A stretch of DNA of 64,000 nucleotides from Ignavibacteria bacterium (GCA_009773205.1 WPAE01000003.1:62001-126000); one strand, 5' to 3'. Positions 45,393 through 54,919 are shown, numbered from the stretch's first letter. Numbers and translations: made by a program. The notes: generated from the letters alone by a model not told the origin.

Positions 45393-47345
45393 ATGGCGGA
45401 ACAGAAGAAACACATTCCATTTGTTTCCTCAGAAACCAACATGGCAGAATTTACAGTTCGTGCTTTAATAATTGGTTTATTAATGTCGGTTATTCTTGGC
45501 GCTGCAAATGCTTACCTCGGCTTAAAGGCTGGAATGACAATAGCCGCAACTTATCCTGCTGCGGTAATAGGCATGGCAATACTAAGGTTATTAAAAGGCT
45601 CAATTTTAGAAGAAAACTTTGCCAGAACTGTTGGTTCAATTGGAGAATCAATTGCTGCTGGTGCAATATTTACTTTACCCGCTTTTTTCATAGCCGGAAT
45701 TTGGGTGCCATTTTATACTACTACAAATTATTTTATTTCTGTAGCTATTATGATATCCGGCGGCGTGCTTGGAATTATGTTTGTGGCTATGCTTAGAAGG
45801 GTTTTAGTGGAAGATGCAGATTTGCCATTCCCAGAATCTGTAGCAGCAGCAGAAATTCATAAGGCAGGGCAAAAAGGCGGAGCAAGCTCTATGTTCTTGT
45901 TTACTGCTATGGGTATTGGCGCATTAATTAAAGCTCTCGGAATGCTAAAACTTTACGCAACAAGTTTCAAACATCTATTTGTTGTTGGGAATGGTAATCT
46001 TCTTTTTATCTCACCAGATGTTAAACCAGCTTATATGGGTGTGGGTTACATAATTGGACCAAAATTAGCTGCGCTAAATTTTAGTGGTGGACTTATCGCT
46101 TGGGGTTTATTAACTCCAATCATCGCTTATTTCAAGTTTCAGAACATTGAGTTAGCTCCAGATTTTAACTGGATGGATGCTATGTCTCAAGTTTGGAAGG
46201 ATTATGTTAGACCTATTGCTATTGGAGGTATGTTAGTTGGTGCAGGCTTTACTTTATTTAGAATGCGTAAAAGTTTAGGCACTGGAATATCTAGATCTGT
46301 AAAAGATGTTAAGAAAGCTGCTTCAGGTGTACAAACAACCGATAGAATCGAAAAAGACATTAATATTAAATACGTAGCACTAATAATATTAGCTACGTCA
46401 ATTTGTATATTTTTCATTTATAATTACTTTGCGCAAAATATAGGCGCAGCTTTAGTAGCCACATTTGTACTTGTTATAGCAGGGTTTTTCTTCTCGGCAG
46501 TTTCAGGTTATCTTGTTGGTATTATTGGCTCAAGTAATAACCCTGTAAGCGGATTGACAATTTCTACATTAGTTATTGCCGCAGTGTTAATGGTGGCTTT
46601 AGGAATGAAAGGGCAAGAAGGCGTGGCTGCTGTAATTGGTGTTGCGGCTGTAATCTGCGTTGCTGCTGCTGTTGCCGGTGAAATGTTCCAAGACCTTAAA
46701 GCCGGGCATATTCTAGGAGGTACTCCTTTCAAAATGCAAACCGGAAATATTATTGGAGCAATAATTTCTTCTTTAGTTATGTTTTTACCTCTATTAATTC
46801 TTCATGAGGGCGATATTAAAATGGGCGGCACAGGTTTTGGCGGTGAAAATATTCCAGCTCCTCAAGCTTCTTTAATGGCAATTCTATCTCAAGGTATTGT
46901 TGCCGGCAAAATGGAATGGATCTTAATTATAATTGGTATGTTAATGGGGTTTGGATTTATTCTTATGAATGTGAAAAGTCCAATGCTTGTTAGTGTTGGT
47001 ATGTATCTTCCTTTAGGTACTACTTTTGCAATTTTCGTAGGAGGTTTAATTAAAGGACTTGTAGAAAAAATCTCTGAAAAGAAAGGATACAACGATGCTC
47101 AAAAAGCAAGAGTTGAAAACACTGGAATTTTACTTGCAGCAGGTATGATTGCCGGCGAAGCATTAATAGGTTTATTGTTTGCCGGATTTGCGTTCTACGA
47201 TCTTAAATTGTTCAGCATTTTTGCTGAGCCTGGTTTCTTTATCAGCCTTCTAGTTTTTGCTTTTATTGGCTGGTATTTAGTTAGTGTTCCTGTAAAGAAT
47301 GCAGGCAAACCTGATGAACCAGCGCCACCTGCAGTTTCTATGTAA
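45393..47345 (+). CDS. OPT-family oligopeptide or metal-chelate transporter
   Basis: The 650-residue protein has about 14-16 membrane helices and the OPT start FTVRALIIGLLMSVILGAANAYLGLKAGMTIAATYPAAV. It also contains GSSNNPVSGLTI and FQDLKAGHILGGTPFKMQTGNIIG, typical of bacterial OPT transporters. Substrates in the family are peptides or siderophore-like metal chelates; pepD downstream would fit peptide use. A terminator follows. Confidence 0.9.
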   Translation: MAEQKKHIPFVSSETNMAEFTVRALIIGLLMSVILGAANAYLGLKAGMTIAATYPAAVIGMAILRLLKGSILEENFARTVGSIGESIAAGAIFTLPAFFIAGIWVPFYTTTNYFISVAIMISGGVLGIMFVAMLRRVLVEDADLPFPESVAAAEIHKAGQKGGASSMFLFTAMGIGALIKALGMLKLYATSFKHLFVVGNGNLLFISPDVKPAYMGVGYIIGPKLAALNFSGGLIAWGLLTPIIAYFKFQNIELAPDFNWMDAMSQVWKDYVRPIAIGGMLVGAGFTLFRMRKSLGTGISRSVKDVKKAASGVQTTDRIEKDINIKYVALIILATSICIFFIYNYFAQNIGAALVATFVLVIAGFFFSAVSGYLVGIIGSSNNPVSGLTISTLVIAAVLMVALGMKGQEGVAAVIGVAAVICVAAAVAGEMFQDLKAGHILGGTPFKMQTGNIIGAIISSLVMFLPLLILHEGDIKMGGTGFGGENIPAPQASLMAILSQGIVAGKMEWILIIIGMLMGFGFILMNVKSPMLVSVGMYLPLGTTFAIFVGGLIKGLVEKISEKKGYNDAQKARVENTGILLAAGMIAGEALIGLLFAGFAFYDLKLFSIFAEPGFFISLLVFAFIGWYLVSVPVKNAGKPDEPAPPAVSM

Positions 47346-47357
47346 TTAATTAATTCA

Positions 47358-47393
47358 AGAAGGTCATACTAATCTGTATGACCTTCTCTTTTT
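47358..47393 (+). terminator. Terminator behind the OPT transporter
   Basis: AGAAGGTCATAC (47358-47369) pairs fully with GTATGACCTTCT (47376-47387) around a six-base loop and is followed by CTTTTT. Confidence 0.92.
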
Positions 47394-47425
47394 ACTTCAC
47401 TTTTGATTCTACTTTTTAGGTTATA

Positions 47426-47797
47426 ATGAATTTTTTTAAAAGAAGAAAAATCTTAACTAGTACAAGCGCTTTCGATCTAACGCCTCTTAAATTGGCTGCT
47501 CACGAAATTAATGACGATAATTTAGTTACAGTGCTATTTCCAAAATTTGAAAACAAGTTTGCTATAAAATATTTTCAACCAAAACTTAAGTCTCCATTTA
47601 TAAAACTAAAATTGGATGAGTTGGGGAGCGCAGTTTGGCTTGCTATTGACGGAAAGAAAAAAGTTGGCGTTATTGCTAAGGAACTTGTTGAAGTTTTTGG
47701 AGATAAAATAAGACCGGTAGAAGAACGTCTGCCAAATTTTTTAACACAGCTTTATGAACAAAAATTAATAACATTTGAAGAATTAAAAGGAGCTTAA
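47426..47797 (+). CDS. PqqD-like small protein
   Basis: The 123-residue protein contains the PqqD-type segment KLDELGSAVWLAIDGKKKVGVIAKELVEVFG and a following helix to LITFEEL. PqqD proteins chaperone precursor peptides for radical SAM enzymes, but many stand-alone copies exist. No PQQ or RiPP gene lies nearby and pepD begins two bases after its stop. Its role here is unknown. Confidence 0.72.
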   Translation: MNFFKRRKILTSTSAFDLTPLKLAAHEINDDNLVTVLFPKFENKFAIKYFQPKLKSPFIKLKLDELGSAVWLAIDGKKKVGVIAKELVEVFGDKIRPVEERLPNFLTQLYEQKLITFEELKGA

Positions 47798-47798
47798 A

Positions 47799-49259
47799 AT
47801 GGGTGATGTTTTAGGAAACTTAAAACCTGAATTGCTTTGGAAACATTTTGAAGAAATTTGCAACCGTCCGCATCCAAGCCGCCACGAAAAACTATTAGCG
47901 CAATATATTGTTGATTTCGCTAAACAACATAATTTCGATTATGCTGTTGATTTATTTGGCAATATTGTAGTTCGCAAAGCAGCTACACCGGGTAAAGAAA
48001 ATTTAACTCCGGTTGTTTTGCAAGGTCACTTAGACATGGTGCCGGAAAAGAATGCTGATGTTGCACACAATTTTGAAAAAGATCCAATTCAATGTTACGT
48101 TGATGGAGATTGGGTAAAAGCTAAAGGTATAACTCTTGGAAGCGATAACGGAATTGGTGTTGCGGCGGCTTTAGCTGTTTTGGAAGCAAACGATATTGAG
48201 CACGGTCCAATTGAAGCATTGTTTACTCTTGATGAAGAAACCGGATTAAACGGCGCTCAAGCTCTTCAGCCCGGTTTTGTTACTTCGGATATTCTTATTA
48301 ATCTCGATTCTGAAGAAGATGGTGCTTTATACATCGGTTGTTCAGGCGGGCAAAATTCGTCTGTTAAATTCAAATATCAATTAAAAGATGTTCCAGAAAA
48401 AACTGTTGCTTTCGATTTAAGCGTTACCGGCTTAAAAGGCGGGCATAGCGGTTTAGATATTCATGTAGGCAAAGGAAACGCAATTAAATTAATGGTTCGG
48501 TTGCTGCATGAATTGAATTTCAACTATGGAATTCGGCTTGTTTCTTTAAATGGTGGAAGTAAGCATAATGCTATACCAAGAGAAACTTTCGCTGTAATTC
48601 GTGTTGATAAGAAATCGGCTGATGATCTGAAAGGTTATGTAGAACATTATAACGAAATTGTAAAATCAGAATTGGCAAGTGTAGAACCAACTTTAATAGT
48701 TGCTTGTTCTGCCTCAAAATCAAAATCTAAAGTGATGGATAAGACTACAACAAAGAATTTGATTGATTCTCTTTACGCTGTGCCAAACGGCGTTATTAAA
48801 ATGAGCGCCGATATTGAAGGGCTTGTTGAAACTTCTTCCAATCTTGCCGTAGTTGTAACTAACAAAAAGAATGTTGAAGTTACATTAAGCCATCGTAGTT
48901 CCGTAGAAACTGAAAGGAAAGACATCGCTAATTCTGTTGCTGCTTTGTTTAAATTGGCTAAGGCAGAAGTAGTTCAAGGTGATGGTTATCCAGGATGGAA
49001 GCCAGATATTCATTCTCCTGTTCTTAGTGTTATGAAGAGAGTATTCCAAGAAAAATATGGTAAAGAGCCAGAAGTAAAAGCTATACATGCTGGTCTCGAA
49101 TGCGGAATTATTAAAGAAAGATATCCGCATATGGATATGATTTCTTTTGGACCAACTATTTTTGGCGCTCACTCGCCAGATGAAAGAGTGCAAATCAGTA
49201 CAGTAGAAAAATTCTGGGAAAATCTTGTAGCAGCTCTAAAGAATATTCCAGTTAAATAA
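47799..49259 (+). CDS. pepD: Aminoacyl-histidine dipeptidase PepD (M20 family)
   Basis: PepD splits Xaa-His and other dipeptides in the cytoplasm. The 486-residue protein has the zinc ligands in VLQGHLDMV, TLGSDNG, LDEETGLNG, LINLDSEEDG and GAHSPDERV, plus the lid domain with GGHSGLDIH. Length matches E. coli PepD. An AAGGAG site overlaps the end of the PqqD-like gene, so the two are coupled. Confidence 0.94.
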   Translation: MGDVLGNLKPELLWKHFEEICNRPHPSRHEKLLAQYIVDFAKQHNFDYAVDLFGNIVVRKAATPGKENLTPVVLQGHLDMVPEKNADVAHNFEKDPIQCYVDGDWVKAKGITLGSDNGIGVAAALAVLEANDIEHGPIEALFTLDEETGLNGAQALQPGFVTSDILINLDSEEDGALYIGCSGGQNSSVKFKYQLKDVPEKTVAFDLSVTGLKGGHSGLDIHVGKGNAIKLMVRLLHELNFNYGIRLVSLNGGSKHNAIPRETFAVIRVDKKSADDLKGYVEHYNEIVKSELASVEPTLIVACSASKSKSKVMDKTTTKNLIDSLYAVPNGVIKMSADIEGLVETSSNLAVVVTNKKNVEVTLSHRSSVETERKDIANSVAALFKLAKAEVVQGDGYPGWKPDIHSPVLSVMKRVFQEKYGKEPEVKAIHAGLECGIIKERYPHMDMISFGPTIFGAHSPDERVQISTVEKFWENLVAALKNIPVK

Positions 49260-49380
49260 TTAGTTTATTATCTCTTTCTTGCTCTTGCTCATAATCGTGA
49301 TCTTATACAGTTATGTAATATTGTGATGAAGATTAAGAATAAAAGCATGAGCAAGATTGAAATAACTAAAAATTGATTTT

Positions 49381-50640
49381 ATGGAAACAACTTTGAACAC
49401 CAAACCAGAACCTTCTTTTGCGTTTAGATGGATAATCCTTGTTGTCATTTCTTTGGCAATGTTTGGCAATTATTATATCTATGATTCTATAAGTCCGCTT
49501 GCCGATCTTTTAGTTAAGCAGTTAAAATTTACTGATGCCAACATTGGTTTGCTTCAAGGAATTTACAGCATACCTAACATTTTTATGGTGCTGATTGGCG
49601 GAGTAATAATAGACAAATTCGGGACGCGCGTTTCTACGTTTGTCTTTACTACTTTGTGTTTAATTGGCGCTGCAATCACTGCTTCATTCAATGATCTTAC
49701 TATGATGGCAATTGGACGTTTGGTTTATGGTCTTGGCGCAGAATCAATGATTGTTGCAATTACAACAGTTATAGGAAGATGGTTCAAAGGCAGACAGCTT
49801 TCGTTCGCATTTGGATTAAATCTTACACTTGCCAGACTTGGTTCTTTTGCCGCTCTTAACTCTCCAAGCTGGGCAAGCGTGTTTTATGAAACTTATAAAT
49901 ACCCGTTGCTTATTGCTCTTGGTGCCGGCGTTATTTCTTTAGCTATGGCAGTAATTTATTGGGGAATGGATAGCTATGCTGAAAAAAATTACTCATTACG
50001 TCCGGTTCCTAAACAAGACGAAGTTCGTTTCAGCCAGATTTTTGATTTTTCAAAATCTTATTGGTTTGTTGTCCTTCTGTGTGTAACATTTTACTCAGGC
50101 ATTTTTCCTTTCCAAACATTTGCTGTAAAGTTTTTTATGGATACACACGGAACTACAAGAGAAATGGGCGGTTTTCTCTCAAGCATACTCACACTTTCGG
50201 CAATGATTTTAACACCACTTTTTGGATTATTGGCTGATTATATAGGCAAGCGCTCTTTACTTATGATGATTGGTTCACTTATTCTAATCCCTGTCTATTT
50301 AATTATGGCTTATACTCAAGTTTCTCTTTACATTCCTATGGCTATGATGGGCTTAGCCTTTTCTTTAATTCCAGCGGTTATGTGGCCTAGTGTAGCTATT
50401 ATTGTTGATGAATCTAAACTTGGTACGGCTTACGGATTGATGACAATGATTCAAAATATTGGACTTGCCGGATTTAACTTTTTGATTGGCTGGGCAAACG
50501 ATTACAGCAGCGGTTATACTCTTGGTATGTGGATATTTTCTTCTCTCGGTTTTTTTGGTGTGTTGTTCGCTTACTTATTAAGAAAATCTGAGATGAGCGC
50601 GAGCGGACATGGATTAGAGAAAGGTATCGAGAAAACGTAG
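49381..50640 (+). CDS. MFS transporter
   Basis: The 419-residue protein has 12 predicted membrane helices and an N-terminal half with DSISPLADLLVKQL, GGVIIDKFGTR and GRWFKG. The pattern resembles the MFSD1-like or nitrate/oxalate branch. The substrate cannot be told from the sequence. It follows pepD by 121 bases without a clear terminator. Confidence 0.82.
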   Translation: METTLNTKPEPSFAFRWIILVVISLAMFGNYYIYDSISPLADLLVKQLKFTDANIGLLQGIYSIPNIFMVLIGGVIIDKFGTRVSTFVFTTLCLIGAAITASFNDLTMMAIGRLVYGLGAESMIVAITTVIGRWFKGRQLSFAFGLNLTLARLGSFAALNSPSWASVFYETYKYPLLIALGAGVISLAMAVIYWGMDSYAEKNYSLRPVPKQDEVRFSQIFDFSKSYWFVVLLCVTFYSGIFPFQTFAVKFFMDTHGTTREMGGFLSSILTLSAMILTPLFGLLADYIGKRSLLMMIGSLILIPVYLIMAYTQVSLYIPMAMMGLAFSLIPAVMWPSVAIIVDESKLGTAYGLMTMIQNIGLAGFNFLIGWANDYSSGYTLGMWIFSSLGFFGVLFAYLLRKSEMSASGHGLEKGIEKT

Positions 50641-50693
50641 CACTATAACTAAGCGTATTTTTTTATAATACATTTTATTTTATTGAGAAAACT

Positions 50694-51425
50694 TTGATAC
50701 CAATTACCAGAAATATAATCTTAGCATTGATGCTCATCTTCGTTTCAAATTCTAATGCGCAAAAATTTGGGTTTGGGTGTTTGGGACTTAGCGGCTTTTA
50801 CGTCGGAATCTCTGAGCATCACTATAAAGCACAAGGTATCAATAATTATGTAAATACTAATGCTGCGGGTAATCTTATTAAATTAGATGATGAAGTGAAC
50901 TTCAATCTTAGTTCTGGATATAGAATTGGAGCGAATTTTTTCCGTGCTAAGTGGGACCAAGTCTTTATTACTGCTAAAGGATTTTTCCAATTTTTGAAAG
51001 AAGAACACGCACTAAATCCATCTCAAACTTTGCAGCATAAATTTCAGCTTAATATGAACCAATGGGGAGTTGGTGTAGATATTGGCATTCCAATTACTTC
51101 TTTTTTCGATTGGAAAATTATTGAAGGCGGAGTAACATACTATAATTCGGAATTGGTTCAACAGCAGTTTGCAGATAATTCTTTAACTAGAGAAATTAAA
51201 TTTGCACCGGAAAAAGGCAAAACAAGTTACTATGTAGCAACTGGAATAATTGTTCACATAATTCCAGATTATATGAGTTTAGAAGGAACAGCAGCTTATA
51301 ACGTTATGAATATAAATGAGTTTATTCATAACCTACCTGATGTTGGCGGTAGCAAAATTAAAGAGCCTTTTTCTAAATATGGTTTTAGCGGAACTTTCCA
51401 ATTAAATATTAGTTTTCCATTCTGA
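50694..51425 (+). CDS. Secreted protein, probable outer-membrane barrel, unknown function
   Basis: The 243-residue protein starts at a TTG with a signal peptide (about 1-22, ending SNSNAQ). It continues with amphipathic strands such as FNLSSGYRIGANFF and MNQWGVGVDIGIP and ends with NISFPF, a typical outer-membrane terminus with a final Phe. No family was recognised. The aminopeptidase starts eight bases after its stop. Confidence 0.65.
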   Translation: MIPITRNIILALMLIFVSNSNAQKFGFGCLGLSGFYVGISEHHYKAQGINNYVNTNAAGNLIKLDDEVNFNLSSGYRIGANFFRAKWDQVFITAKGFFQFLKEEHALNPSQTLQHKFQLNMNQWGVGVDIGIPITSFFDWKIIEGGVTYYNSELVQQQFADNSLTREIKFAPEKGKTSYYVATGIIVHIIPDYMSLEGTAAYNVMNINEFIHNLPDVGGSKIKEPFSKYGFSGTFQLNISFPF

Positions 51426-51433
51426 GGTTAAAT

Positions 51434-52396
51434 ATGAAAGCAACAAAACTTGACAAAGCTTGCATCATTGCAATAAAAGATTGCATGGGCGCACAAACAA
51501 ACGAATCTGTATTAGTTGTTACTGATGAATTTAAAAACAAAATTGGTTACGCTTTATACAAAAATGCTAAAGAGTTGAAGCACGAAGCCGTTTACTTAGA
51601 GTTCAAATCCCGCGAAATGCACGGGCAGGAGCCGCCGCAGCAAATTGCCGAGATGATGAAACTTTTTGACGTTGTGCTTTGCCCAACAGCAAAATCATTA
51701 ACTCATACTAATGCCAGAAGAAATGCTTCGGCGCTTGGAGCTAGAATTGCAACTTTTCCTGGAATTACAGAAGATATTATGATTCGCGGGTTAAATGCCG
51801 ACTATCATAAAATTGCGGCTCTTACAATAAGGCTAAAAGAAATTTTGGATAATGTTAACTTTGTTCGCGTTACAGCGCCAAACGGAACAGACATAACAAT
51901 GGATATTACTGGAAGAAAAGCTCTGCCAAGTAAAGGCTTGTTCCACAAAAAAGGAGAAAGCGGAAACCTGCCAACTGGCGAAGCTTATTTAGCTCCGATT
52001 GAAGGAAAGTCCAACGGTGTTTTTTATGTAGATGGTTCAATGTCTGGAATTGGCGTAATTAAAGGAAAGCCGATAAAAATTGAAGTTGTTGATGGTTATG
52101 CTATAAACATTACCGGCGGGACGCAAGCTAAAAAGTTGGATGAAACTCTCAACAAATATGGCAAACTTGCCAGAAACATTGCAGAGTTTGGAATTGGCAC
52201 AAACGATAAAGCTAAATTAAGCGGCGTTATACTTGAAGACGAAAAAGTAATGGGTACAATTCACATTGCTCTTGGCGATAACAAATCTATGGGCGGAAAT
52301 GTAGATATTCCTATTCACCTTGATGGAGTAGTTAAGAAACCTACAGTTTATTTTGATGACAATATGATTATGAAAGCCGGAAAATTGCTTATTTAG
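51434..52396 (+). CDS. M29-like aminopeptidase (AmpS/AmpT family)
   Basis: The 320-residue protein matches the C-terminal metal site of M29 aminopeptidases: Glu in LPTGEAYLAP, Glu in NIAEFGIGTN, His in TIHIALGD and the His-x-Asp of IHLDG. The N-terminal half is shorter than in Thermus AmpT (about 410 residues), as in the leucyl aminopeptidase-like COG2309 group. It removes N-terminal residues in the cytoplasm. AGGTTAAAT lies before the ATG. Confidence 0.82.
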   Translation: MKATKLDKACIIAIKDCMGAQTNESVLVVTDEFKNKIGYALYKNAKELKHEAVYLEFKSREMHGQEPPQQIAEMMKLFDVVLCPTAKSLTHTNARRNASALGARIATFPGITEDIMIRGLNADYHKIAALTIRLKEILDNVNFVRVTAPNGTDITMDITGRKALPSKGLFHKKGESGNLPTGEAYLAPIEGKSNGVFYVDGSMSGIGVIKGKPIKIEVVDGYAINITGGTQAKKLDETLNKYGKLARNIAEFGIGTNDKAKLSGVILEDEKVMGTIHIALGDNKSMGGNVDIPIHLDGVVKKPTVYFDDNMIMKAGKLLI

Positions 52397-52422
52397 AAAA
52401 GTAAGATTCTCTCTTTGCTAAT

Positions 52423-52476
52423 GCCCGCTTTTCGTTTTTCTCCGGCCGCGGCTTACGAAACAAGGCGGAAGCGGGC
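52423..52476. repeat. GC-rich palindromic (REP-like) element
   Basis: GCCCGCTT (52423-52430) pairs with AAGCGGGC (52469-52476), with GC-rich sequence between (CCGGCCGCGG). Similar GC-rich words (GGCGGG/CCCGCC) occur at 15040-15072, 53187-53232 and 54003-54040. It stands out from the AT-rich surroundings and lies at the left edge of the cassette array. Confidence 0.6.
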
Positions 52477-52600
52477 TAAGAATAGTTATACTTTTTGCCA
52501 TAAAAATGATATTGAATATTTCGATAGATATGAATACATTAGAACGCAAAGAAACGATAAACATTCATTTTAATAAGCCCATTGGCTTAGAGGTTATTTT

Positions 52601-52843
52601 ATGTCCAAAACAATTACTCTTCGATTAAGCGAAGAGAATTATAAAATCTTTAGAAAGTTAGCAGATAGAGATAACAGACCTATTTCTAATTTTATTGAAA
52701 CAGCAGTCAAAAAATTCATTGAGCACAATGTATTCGTAGATGAATTCGAGATGGAAGAAATTCGCAGTAATTCAGATCTAAATAAAAGTCTGAAGCGTGG
52801 TTTGGTTGATATGAAATCAAAAAAGGGGCGATTTGTTGAGTAG
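52601..52843 (+). CDS. Ribbon-helix-helix antitoxin
   Basis: The 80-residue protein begins with the RHH strand and helices KTITLRLSEENYKIFRKLADRDNRPISNFIETAVKKFI, followed by an acidic tail that would cover the toxin. It overlaps the toxin frame by 11 bases. This is the first unit of the cassette array. Confidence 0.85.
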   Translation: MSKTITLRLSEENYKIFRKLADRDNRPISNFIETAVKKFIEHNVFVDEFEMEEIRSNSDLNKSLKRGLVDMKSKKGRFVE

Positions 52844-53114
52844 TTATCAAATCTTTGAAACCGACGAATTTCTTAAGAAGATTAAAAAAATCTCAAATCG
52901 TGATCAAATCTTCATTGAAAGGAAACTTCTTCAACATATTTATCCTCAGTTAAAAGAAGAACCCCACTACGGTAACAATATCAAAAAATTGATGGACTAT
53001 AAACCTGAAACTTGGCGTTATAGAATTGGAAAATATAGATTGTTTTATGTAATCGATGGGAATGACAAAACTGTATATATTCTATCAATAGATTTGAGAA
53101 AAGACACTTACTAA
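52833..53114 (+). CDS. RelE/ParE-family toxin
   Basis: The 93-residue protein has the RelE fold pattern IFETDEFLKKIKKIS, then KLMDYKPETWRYRIGKYRLFYVIDGNDKTVYILSID. The WRYRIGKYRLFY block is the conserved core. The start is a TTG inside the antitoxin gene. The stop lies 27 bases before attC-like site 1. Confidence 0.85.
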   Translation: MLSSYQIFETDEFLKKIKKISNRDQIFIERKLLQHIYPQLKEEPHYGNNIKKLMDYKPETWRYRIGKYRLFYVIDGNDKTVYILSIDLRKDTY

Positions 53115-53140
53115 ATATTTTGTTAATACTAATATACAAG

Positions 53141-53282
53141 GTATAACCAGCCGCTCAACACTGGTAGAGTTTTTCGGTGAGGCATTCCCGCCAGTAAGAC
53201 GGCAGGCAAGCCTGCCAAACAAGACGGCGGGCAAGTGTGTAATTACAAAGTTGCGTTTACAATACCAAGTTGTTCGTTAAGG
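53141..53282 (+). other. attC-like recombination site 1
   Basis: It runs from GTATAACCAGCCGCTCAACA at the left to CCAAGTTGTTCGTTAAGG at the right (142 bases). The centre holds a palindromic GC-rich insert with GGCAGGCAAGCCTGCC. The outer boxes share TAAC/GTTA. Compared with sites 2 and 3, the right arm has the shared words CAACTT and TAACG when read in reverse. Confidence 0.6.
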
Positions 53283-53404
53283 TTGTAGTTCTAAGAAACA
53301 TTATTGAGCCCACTATAAAAATGTATTTCTGATGAAAAAATGTTTTGATTATTGCTCAAATTCAAAACTCGAAAACTCAATTTGAGGTTTTTTGGAGAGG
53401 ACTC

Positions 53405-53842
53405 ATGAAAATTAGTGATGAACCAATTATTGTTGAACAAATATTTAATTCTTCCATAGAATCGGTTTGGGAAGCAATTACTCAAATTGAGTTAATGAGA
53501 AAATGGTATTTTGATAATATACCGGATTTCAAACCAGAAATCGGATTCAAAACTAAGTTTAACGTAGAAAGCGGTTTTAGAAATTTTGTACATAAATGGG
53601 TAATTACTGAAGTCCAACTTGGTAAAATGATAAAGTATACTTGGGAGTTTGAAGAATATTCTGGTAAATCATCTACGACATTTAAATTATCAAGGCAAAA
53701 TGATTTGACAAAGCTAAAGTTAACGGTTGATGTCCTAGAAAACTTTGAAGGGAATATTCCAGAATTTGAGAGAGAAAGTTGCATTGAAGGGTGGCAATAT
53801 TTTATAAATAACAGACTTAATAAGTTTCTATGCAGCGTATAA
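53405..53842 (+). CDS. SRPBCC / AHSA1-like START-fold protein
   Basis: The protein of 145 residues from the ATG at 53405 (GGAGAGGA before it; the frame is open from 53345) has FNSSIESVWEAITQIELMRKWYF at the start, TYTWEFE-like strands in the middle and a long C-terminal helix with GWQYFINNRLNKFL. This is the fold of AHSA1/SRPBCC ligand-binding proteins. Function is unknown. Its stop codon TAA is part of the GTATAAC box of attC-like site 2. A short A-rich hairpin (AAACTCAATTTGAGGTTT) lies just before the ribosome binding site. Confidence 0.8.
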   Translation: MKISDEPIIVEQIFNSSIESVWEAITQIELMRKWYFDNIPDFKPEIGFKTKFNVESGFRNFVHKWVITEVQLGKMIKYTWEFEEYSGKSSTTFKLSRQNDLTKLKLTVDVLENFEGNIPEFERESCIEGWQYFINNRLNKFLCSV

Positions 53843-54062
53843 CAAGGTCTTCAAGTCCGACCGCTTTAAATAGTTCGGCATTTGTATAATTATAAGGCAG
53901 CGTTGTAAAAGTTAGTTGCTTTTTGAGTGTAGTTAACAAAACGAAATTATAAATAAATATTAGTGTAAGCATCCCGACAGAAAAGTTCAAAGCTGCATTG
54001 CTGCCCGCCTAAAAGATGTCGGGTAAATTCTGGGCGGCGGTTTAGTTGCTACGCCGTTAGGT
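53837..54062 (+). other. attC-like recombination site 2
   Basis: It begins GTATAACAAGGTCTTCAAG, continues with TCCGACCGC and ends GGGCGGCGGTTTAG then CTACGCCGTTAGGT. The right end has the canonical GTTAGGT (GTTRRRY). Words near both ends (CCGACCGC and GCGGCGG) can pair. At 226 bases it is longer than usual sites; a REP-like piece (GCCCGCC...GGGCGGCGG) is included. Confidence 0.65.
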
Positions 54063-54152
54063 TGCAAAATTTAGAGTAAATTATTTTTTGTGAACATTGA
54101 TTGTTTGGGAAGATGTAATTACATTGTAGCCACGATTTATAAAGAGTGTGAA

Positions 54153-54410
54153 ATGAAAACAAAAGTTATAAAAATTGGTAATTCTAGAGGTGTAAGAATT
54201 CCAAAATCATTAATAGATCAAAGTGGCCTCAAAACTGAGGTTGAACTTGAAATTGATCATGGACGAATCATTATTAGTCCAATTTCAAGAAATCGCGATT
54301 CATGGGAGATATCATTTCAAAAAATGGCAAAAAATAAAGATGATATTTTATTGGATAATGATTCTTTATTAAGCCAAGCGAAATGGGACAAAGAAGAATG
54401 GGAGTGGTAA
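54153..54410 (+). CDS. mazE: MazE/AbrB-type antitoxin
   Basis: The protein of 85 residues from the ATG at 54153 (frame open from 54090) has the swapped-hairpin start KTKVIKIGNSRGVRIPKSLIDQSGL and EVELEIDHGRIIISP, followed by an acidic tail. It is directly followed by the toxin gene. Confidence 0.88.
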   Translation: MKTKVIKIGNSRGVRIPKSLIDQSGLKTEVELEIDHGRIIISPISRNRDSWEISFQKMAKNKDDILLDNDSLLSQAKWDKEEWEW

Positions 54411-54731
54411 ATGCTTTCACGTTTTGAAATTCACTATGTTAATCTCGATCCAACTATTGGCAGTGAAATTAAAAAAACCCGCCCTTGTGTAATTATTTCT
54501 CCCAATGAAATGAATCACAATATTGCCACAGTCATTGTAGCTCCACTTACATCAAAGCTACGTAATTATCCCACTCGAATTCCTTGTAAAGTTGGAGGTA
54601 AGCAAGGTCAAATCGTATTAGACCAAATTAGAACTGTTGATAAAACCCGACTGATAAAAAAAATAGATACACTAAACAGAATAACTCAAAGTAAAGTGCT
54701 AAGTGTTTTACAAGAGATGTTTTCAGTATAG
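54411..54731 (+). CDS. mazF: MazF/PemK-type mRNA interferase toxin
   Basis: The 106-residue protein has the MazF blocks IHYVNLDPTIGSEIKKTRPCVIISP, TVIVAPLTSK and GQIVLDQIRTVDKTRLIKKI. All conserved residues of the family (Arg in TRPC, Thr/Ser in PLTS) are present. The ATG follows the antitoxin stop without a gap. Its TAG stop is part of the GTATAGC box of attC-like site 3. Confidence 0.92.
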   Translation: MLSRFEIHYVNLDPTIGSEIKKTRPCVIISPNEMNHNIATVIVAPLTSKLRNYPTRIPCKVGGKQGQIVLDQIRTVDKTRLIKKIDTLNRITQSKVLSVLQEMFSV

Positions 54732-54919
54732 CAAAGCTAACCCGCAACTCAATACCGACCGCTGTGGTTAGTTGTATACCCACCGAAAAGACGACGGAAA
54801 TTTGCAGTTTGTTTTGGTACTGTTTTTGAAAGTGAGAAGTAACCAAATAACATAATCAGTAAATCGTTGTGTTGGCAGCGTAAACCTTTGGCGTCCGCTT
54901 AAAAGCAACGCCGTTATAC
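54726..54919 (+). other. attC-like recombination site 3
   Basis: It begins GTATAGCAAAGCTAACCCGC, contains AACTCAATACCGACCGC and ends GGCGTCCGCTTAAAAGCAAC then GCCGTTATAC. The outer boxes are complementary at 6 of 7 positions. The right end resembles that of site 2 (in reverse both read TAACGGCGT-A/T-GC). Confidence 0.65.

Noticed and set aside
53372-53393. A-rich hairpin before the START-like gene as a terminator or attenuator
   Set aside because: The stem is AT-rich and short, and it overlaps the run-up to the ribosome binding site; no alternative pairing was found.
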